Source: Sphingomicrobium sp.
Lineage (GTDB): Bacteria; Pseudomonadota; Alphaproteobacteria; Sphingomonadales; Sphingomonadaceae
DNA: 10,514 bases
Direction: 5' to 3'
NCBI GenBank assembly: GCA_030146725.1
Contig: JASLBJ010000184.1
Location: 1 to 10,514 of the forward strand
This document shows, in pieces, positions 6,509-10,514 of this stretch; the first letter of the stretch is position 1, and each line of letters opens with the position of its first letter. A program made the position numbers and the translations under genes. The notes beneath the pieces were generated by a model. The model did not search any database and was not told the DNA's origin. It saw only the letters and a list, made by a program, of their open reading frames with translations.

Positions 6509-8874
6509 GCGACCGCCAGCAGCCGCGGAAGCCAGGCGTCGGGATCGTCGCCCGTCTGGCCGCGGATTTCATCGAGCAGGCGGACGGTGCGCTCGCGGCC
6601 CGACAGCACCGTCAGGAGATTGGGTTCGGACGCGAGGTTGAGGCGCACGACGACGCTGTCGGAGCCATGCTTGACGAGGAACGCTCGAGCGGTTTCGGGA
6701 ATTGTCCGGACCAGCTCATACTCGTGCGCCGTGAGGCCGAAGCCGTCGATGTAGTCGGATGCCTGGGCCGACGAATTGGCCATGAAGATCTGCGTTCCGG
6801 CTTGCTCGATGATCGCCGAGGCGATCTTGCTGTCGAGCGCGTCGGAGGCCGACTGGGTCGCGAAACCGACGATCCCGCCGCGCTTCCGGATGGTCTTCTC
6901 CCAGTCGCGAATGCGGGCGACGAATACTTCGTCATCGAGCGCCTTCCAGCCTTCGTCGACGACGATGATCGTCGGCTTGCCGTCGAGCCGTTCCTCGACG
7001 CGGTGGAACAGGTACATCATCGCCGGCGAGCGAAGTGCCGGCTGGTCGAGGATCGCGGTCATGTCGAACCCGATCGTCGCGGTGTCGAGTTCAAGCCCGT
7101 CGAGCTCATTGTCGAACAGCCACGCATGCTCCCCGGCCGAATGCCACGGCGCGAGGCGCGCCGCGAGATCGTTGCCCGATGCGCGCCCGCGCCCGCGGAA
7201 CAGCTCGGCGAGGTAGCGCAGGCGGCGATGCGCGATTGGCCCCGCATAGCTTGCGTCGATGGCGTCGGCGATCCAGCCGAACTCCTCGACGGTCGGCGGA
7301 TTGCCTTCGCCGGTCGCGAGCTTGGCGACCCATTCGGACAGGAAGCGGCGGTTGCCCGGCGTGTCGGGCAGCGCCAGTGGATTGAGCCGCGTCGCTTCGC
7401 CCGGGCGAAGCGTGTCGTAGGTGCCGCCGATCGCGCGCAGGAAGATCTCCGCGCCGCGATCCTTGTCGAAGAAGATGATCCGCGGATTGTAGCGGCGCGA
7501 CTGCGCGAGGAGGAAGCCGAGCACCACCGTCTTGCCCGAGCCCGACGGCCCGATGATGGTGAAGTTGCCAAGATCGCCGCGGTGGAAGTTGAAGAAATAC
7601 GGGCCCGCGGACGTCGTCTCGAACAAGGTGACCGCGTCGCCCCAGTGATTGCCGGACGCTTGGCCGACGGGGAAATTGTGCGCGCTCGCGAAGCCGGCGA
7701 AATTGGCCGACGAGACCAGTGCACGCCGCGCAATATAACCGAAATTGCCGGGGAATTGCGCCCAGAAGGCGGCCTCGAGGCCAAGCTCCTCGCGCACGGC
7801 GACAAAGCCGGCGTCGGACAGAGTCGCCTGGATCTCGCCGATCGTCGCGTCGAGCTCGGCCAGGCTCGCGGCCTTGATCATCACCGACAGGTGATGCTCG
7901 CCGAACAGCGATCGGCCGGCGGAGACCTCGTCCTTGGCCAGGTTGAGCTCGGAGCGAAGCGAAACCGCCGCGTCGTCGGCCGAGCGCATCCGGCGCAGGG
8001 CAAGATCGATCCGCTCGAGCGCAGGACCGCGATCGACCACCGCAAAGCTCTGCGTCACCGTCATTTCGAACGGCAGGCGGTAGAGGTCGTCGAGCATTCC
8101 GGCGCCGGTCTCGGCCGGATAATCCTTCACCGAGAGGATCGCGGCAACCTCGGCCGGAGCGCCGTCGAGCGGTCCGAACTCGATCGCGTCGGTGCCGAAG
8201 CTGATCCGGCGGCGGGCGAGCGCATGGCCGAGATCGCCCTGCGGCAAGAGCATCGGTGCGGTCGTTCCGTTGAGCAGCGTCGCGAGGAACTCGGCGGGTT
8301 CGGAGCCGAGCCCGGCGGGCAGGTCGTAGCTGCTAAGCAATTGCGGGCCGTAGGGCTCTAGTGCGGCAAGCAGCGCCTCGCGCGCCTGGTTGAGCTCGCG
8401 CAGGTCGGCCATGGTTTCGCTGCGCTGCTGCTGGCGATCGCCGGTGAACAGGCCGAGCAATTTGTCCGCCGCGCGCGCGCGCCCGGCAAGCGGGCGAATG
8501 ACGAGCGTCAGATAAAGGTCGTTGACGTACAGGCGACGGGCGGCGAGCCGGTTCCGCCAGCTGTCGTCGAGTGCAGTGCTGAACGGGTCGGCAAAGCGGC
8601 CATCGAGTTCGGGGGCAACGGCGCGGCGGACAACATGGTGGACAAGCGCGAAGCGGGCGGAGGCGACTGCCTGGAGCATGGCGTCGCGCGCCGCCTTGCG
8701 GGCCTCGAGCTGCGCTGCATCGATCGTCTCGAACGGCAGGCCTTCGAGGCGGATGACCTGCATCGCGAGGCCGTCGCGAGTGAGGATCGTATGCTCGTCG
8801 ACCTGCGCGACATAAGGCAGATGCTCGCCGACCGCCTTTTCGCGCGCTGCGGCCCGGTCACGGACGGTAGACAT
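6505..8874 (-). CDS. virB4: VirB4/TrbE-type T4SS ATPase
   Basis: The 789-aa ATPase is the largest and most conserved T4SS component. It sits at the inner membrane and powers pilus biogenesis and substrate transfer. The N-terminal CagE/TrbE/VirB domain covers about 1-420. The C-terminal RecA-like motor has Walker A GPSGSGKT (442-449), an FFDKDRG motif (468-474), Walker B PTIIVVDEGW (634-643) and ATQS (672-675). No frameshift is seen and the length is typical. I place the start at ATG 8874-8872 because GGGG at 8880-8883 lies 5 bases upstream and the protein then begins MSTVRDRAA, as expected for the family. A GTG at 8904-8902 would add 10 residues lying inside virB3. The chosen start overlaps the virB3 end by 17 bases. 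Confidence 0.97.
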   Translation of the reverse strand: MSTVRDRAAAREKAVGEHLPYVAQVDEHTILTRDGLAMQVIRLEGLPFETIDAAQLEARKAARDAMLQAVASARFALVHHVVRRAVAPELDGRFADPFSTALDDSWRNRLAARRLYVNDLYLTLVIRPLAGRARAADKLLGLFTGDRQQQRSETMADLRELNQAREALLAALEPYGPQLLSSYDLPAGLGSEPAEFLATLLNGTTAPMLLPQGDLGHALARRRISFGTDAIEFGPLDGAPAEVAAILSVKDYPAETGAGMLDDLYRLPFEMTVTQSFAVVDRGPALERIDLALRRMRSADDAAVSLRSELNLAKDEVSAGRSLFGEHHLSVMIKAASLAELDATIGEIQATLSDAGFVAVREELGLEAAFWAQFPGNFGYIARRALVSSANFAGFASAHNFPVGQASGNHWGDAVTLFETTSAGPYFFNFHRGDLGNFTIIGPSGSGKTVVLGFLLAQSRRYNPRIIFFDKDRGAEIFLRAIGGTYDTLRPGEATRLNPLALPDTPGNRRFLSEWVAKLATGEGNPPTVEEFGWIADAIDASYAGPIAHRRLRYLAELFRGRGRASGNDLAARLAPWHSAGEHAWLFDNELDGLELDTATIGFDMTAILDQPALRSPAMMYLFHRVEERLDGKPTIIVVDEGWKALDDEVFVARIRDWEKTIRKRGGIVGFATQSASDALDSKIASAIIEQAGTQIFMANSSAQASDYIDGFGLTAHEYELVRTIPETARAFLVKHGSDSVVVRLNLASEPNLLTVLSGRERTVRLLDEIRGQTGDDPDAWLPRLLAVA

Positions 8875-9133
8875 TGGCGCCCCACATGTTGCGGTTGGGA
8901 ACACGCGGCACGCGCCGCAGCCGGGTCAGCCACAGGGACATGATGTGCGGATCGCGCAGGTGCGCGGCATAGCCGAGGGCATGGAACAGCAGTGCGGGCA
9001 ACAGCGCAAACAGGCTCTTGAAGATCAGGAACAGCTCGGCCGCGAGGATCCCGTTGAGAACGAAGAACGGGTAGGTCACGCCGGCAACCATCTGCGGCCG
9101 GGCAAGCGCCCTGAAAAGCCGATCGCCTGCCAT
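8858..9133 (-). CDS. virB3: VirB3-type T4SS inner-membrane protein
   Basis: The 91-aa small membrane protein associates with VirB4; in some systems the two are fused. The N-terminus, LFRALARPQMVAGVTYPFF, is the recognisable VirB3 signature before a hydrophobic region at about 18-55 that can form one or two membrane helices. It ends with a basic, Arg/Trp-containing tail (LWLTRLRRVPRVPNRNMWG). The frame is open well upstream, but the start is placed at ATG 9133-9131, two bases after the virB2 stop, since anything longer would overlap the pilin gene. The 3' end overlaps virB4 by 17 bases. The ribosome binding site is poor, so coupling to virB2 is likely. Confidence 0.93.
   Translation of the reverse strand: MAGDRLFRALARPQMVAGVTYPFFVLNGILAAELFLIFKSLFALLPALLFHALGYAAHLRDPHIMSLWLTRLRRVPRVPNRNMWGANVYRP
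8880..8883 (-). promoter_or_regulatory. Ribosome binding site deciding the virB4 start
   Basis: On the minus strand GGGG is followed by CGCCA and then ATG at 8874. The spacing of 5 bases supports this ATG over the in-frame GTG at 8904, which has no purine-rich element at a suitable distance. The site lies within the last codons of virB3. Confidence 0.55.
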
Positions 9134-9135
9134 GC

Positions 9136-9435
9136 TCAGCCGCCCGCGACCGAGCGGATGCCGCCGACGATCGACGCCGCGCCGAACAGGATGAACAGGC
9201 CGAGCACGACGGTCGCGCCATATTTCCAGTTGATCCGCCCGGTCAGCATCAGGAAGCCGACCGCTGCGACGGCGATCACCGCGACGGCGGTCGCGACATT
9301 GCCGAGCAAAGTACCCTGAAGCCAGCTGACCGCTCCGACGATCGGGCCTGAACCGGCCGGGTCGGGCGCTGCATATTGCGCGTTTGCGGAACCGGCGAGC
9401 GCGACGAGTGCGATGGCCAGACGGGATAACTTCAT
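9136..9435 (-). CDS. virB2: VirB2/TrbC-type T4SS pilin
   Basis: The 99-aa prepilin is the major subunit of the T4SS pilus. A signal peptide at about 1-19 ends in SANA before Gln20, giving a mature protein of about 80 residues, typical for the family. The mature part has two hydrophobic helices at about 46-65 and 73-92, separated by a short polar loop with TGRINWKYG (65-73). This matches the helix-loop-helix fold of TrbC/VirB2 pilins, with the loop facing the pilus lumen. The start ATG at 9435-9433 overlaps the virB1 stop (ATGA). A GAGG element at 9446-9449 lies 10 bases upstream of the ATG and is one of the clearer ribosome binding sites in the operon, which suits a protein needed in large amounts. 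Confidence 0.94.
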   Translation of the reverse strand: MKLSRLAIALVALAGSANAQYAAPDPAGSGPIVGAVSWLQGTLLGNVATAVAVIAVAAVGFLMLTGRINWKYGATVVLGLFILFGAASIVGGIRSVAGG

Positions 9436-10103
9436 AGTGACGGCACCTCAATGACGGAAGCAGCCACCGGCGGCAGCGGCTGCGGCTGCCGCGAAGGCTG
9501 GGGCTGCGGCTGGAGCGGCGGCACGGCGATCAGCGTCGGCGCCGTGGGGCGCCAGCGGCTCATGATCTTGGACACATAGTCGCGCGTCTCGCGATAGGGC
9601 GGGATCCCGCCGAAGCGCAGGACTGCGCCGGGACCCGCATTGTAGGCGGCAAGAGCGAGCGGGACGCTGCCGCCAAACCGGTCGAGCTGGCGGCGCAGGT
9701 ACAGCGCGCCGCCATGGATATTGCCGGCGACGTCGCGGGCATCGACTCCGAGTTCCGCGGCCGTTCCGGGCATCAGCTGCATGACGCCAAGGGCGCCCTT
9801 GGGACTGATCGCGCTCATTCGGCCGCGGGATTCCTGCCACGCCACCGCCTGCAGCAGCGCGGGGTCGATCCCCTGGCGGCGCGCCGCATCGTCCAGCAGG
9901 TTGACCGCATTCACTGCAGCGACCCTCATGGCGGCGGCGGTGACCGGCTTATCCAGGTTGATCGGAAGCGCTTGCTCGGTCGTGAACTGGGTCGGACCAT
10001 CGAAGGTCAAAGCCTCCCCCGAGGCGCTGATCTCGATCACCTGGGCATTGGCCGGAGCCGCCGCGGCAAGGATCGTCAGGACTGTAAAGAACAGGGATTT
10101 CAT
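9432..10103 (-). CDS. virB1: VirB1-type lytic transglycosylase (SLT family)
   Basis: The 223-aa peptidoglycan-cleaving enzyme is expected to open the cell wall for T4SS assembly. A signal peptide at about 1-20 ends in ANA before Gln21. The SLT domain, about 75-180, contains AVAWQESRGRMSAI with the catalytic Glu91, GALGVMQLMPGTA, the AAYNAGPGAV motif at 152-161 and PPYRETRDYV at 168-177. A Pro/Gln-rich tail follows at about 194-212. The conserved active-site motifs are intact. The frame is open to near the right edge, but the start is placed at ATG 10103-10101. This gives a clean signal peptide, has GGA at 10110-10112 six bases upstream, and lies two bases after the TAG of the preceding membrane-protein gene. 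It is the first recognisable virB gene of the operon. Confidence 0.93.
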   Translation of the reverse strand: MKSLFFTVLTILAAAAPANAQVIEISASGEALTFDGPTQFTTEQALPINLDKPVTAAAMRVAAVNAVNLLDDAARRQGIDPALLQAVAWQESRGRMSAISPKGALGVMQLMPGTAAELGVDARDVAGNIHGGALYLRRQLDRFGGSVPLALAAYNAGPGAVLRFGGIPPYRETRDYVSKIMSRWRPTAPTLIAVPPLQPQPQPSRQPQPLPPVAASVIEVPSL

Positions 10104-10105
10104 CT

Positions 10106-10514
10106 CTAATCCATATGATCGGGCGCGTAGCCCGGCGTTGGCGACAGCGAAACCATGATCGACAGCGATGCAATCGCGATCAGCCAGCTCGCAAACACTT
10201 TCAATACAATAGCATAGCCCCGCGACTCGAGCCACCTTTGAAGCACAAAGGCGAGGCCGAGTGGAAGCGCCAAAACCAGTGCGCCGCGATTCGCGCTGAC
10301 CGATGCTGCCGCCCCTACCCATGCCCCGCCATTGATGCCCACCGCAACTGCTCCGGCAAGCGGCAAGCGCCGGATAGCAAGGACCAGGGCGGCGGTCACT
10401 ATTGCGCTGATAAGTAGCAGTATCATGACAGTCGCGCGAAGTTCCTCCGCGACAGGGACGAACGAGGCGAGCAGGCCGGTCAGCGCAAGACCCGCAAAGC
10501 CGAACCACGCCGAG
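10106..10514 (-). CDS. Unidentified multi-pass membrane protein, partial at right edge
   Basis: The frame is open from the TAG at 10108-10106 to the end of the window. The first ATG in frame is at 10426 (106 aa), but the 29 codons before it also read as a plausible membrane segment (AWFGFAGLALTGLLASFVP), and the nearest Shine-Dalgarno-like GGAGG is too far from that ATG. The true start is therefore probably beyond the edge. At least four hydrophobic helices are visible, with RRL and LESRG as short polar turns and a C-terminus ending PGYAPDHMD. It lies two bases upstream of virB1 on the same strand, so it is probably in the same transcript. Its codons near 10190-10220 (GCT ATT GTA TTG AAA) are unusually A/T-ending compared with the virB genes. 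I do not recognise the family; it does not resemble VirB5 or VirB7. Confidence 0.72.
   Translation of the reverse strand, partial: SAWFGFAGLALTGLLASFVPVAEELRATVMILLLISAIVTAALVLAIRRLPLAGAVAVGINGGAWVGAAASVSANRGALVLALPLGLAFVLQRWLESRGYAIVLKVFASWLIAIASLSIMVSLSPTPGYAPDHMD

Noticed and set aside
6667..8361. Long open frame on the plus strand opposite virB4 (564 codons)
   Set aside because: It is the antisense shadow of virB4 in GC-rich DNA: the composition is Arg/Glu/Ala-rich, it has no recognisable domain or ribosome binding site, and virB4 on the other strand has intact family motifs.
9134..9451. N-terminal extension of virB3 across virB2
   Set aside because: It overlaps the entire pilin gene in another frame and is Arg-rich. 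ATG 9133 gives the normal VirB3 length and signature.
1..10514. CRISPR array, tRNA, insertion sequence or attachment site
   Set aside because: I found no regularly spaced repeats beyond the two-copy 12-mer, no cloverleaf-like sequence, no transposase or integrase frame, and no terminal inverted repeats.

Overview
The window looks like chromosomal or large-replicon DNA from a GC-rich alphaproteobacterium, most likely a sphingomonad (Sphingomonadales). This rests on the high GC content, the strong G/C preference at third codon positions, weak ribosome binding sites, an alphaproteobacterial-type Crp/Fnr regulator, and the style of the secretion proteins. No rRNA or other taxonomic marker is present, so the assignment is an inference.

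Layout. Left arm, plus strand: a 153-base leader with a 12-bp tandem repeat and a weak promoter-like stretch; a Crp/Fnr-family regulator (about 154-1032); a 118-base gap without a recognisable feature; and a membrane-tethered, proline-rich TonB-like protein of unknown function (1151-1852). The rest of the window, minus strand, is one continuous type IV secretion system (T4SS) gene block. In transcription order, right to left, it holds an unidentified multi-pass membrane protein running off the right edge (10106-10514), virB1 (lytic transglycosylase), virB2 (pilin), virB3, virB4 (ATPase), virB6 (polytopic channel protein), virB8, virB9, virB10 and virB11 (ATPase). The virB11 and TonB-like genes converge with only 10 bp between their stop codons.

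How the genes work together. VirB1 should open the peptidoglycan. VirB2 is the pilin, and VirB3/VirB4/VirB6/VirB8 form the inner-membrane platform. VirB9 and VirB10 form the periplasm-spanning and outer-membrane core, and VirB11 with VirB4 supplies ATP-driven work. Almost every junction is an ATGA or GTGA stop/start overlap or a 2-base gap, so the block reads as a single translationally coupled operon whose promoter lies beyond the right edge.

VirB5 (pilus-tip adhesin) and VirB7 (outer-membrane lipoprotein) have no gene at their usual positions, and no VirD4 coupling protein or relaxase is in the window. Whether the machine moves DNA or proteins therefore cannot be decided here. All genes appear intact except the one cut by the right edge. 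The most interesting loose ends are the edge membrane protein, the missing VirB5/VirB7, and the uncharacterised C-terminal domain of the TonB-like protein.
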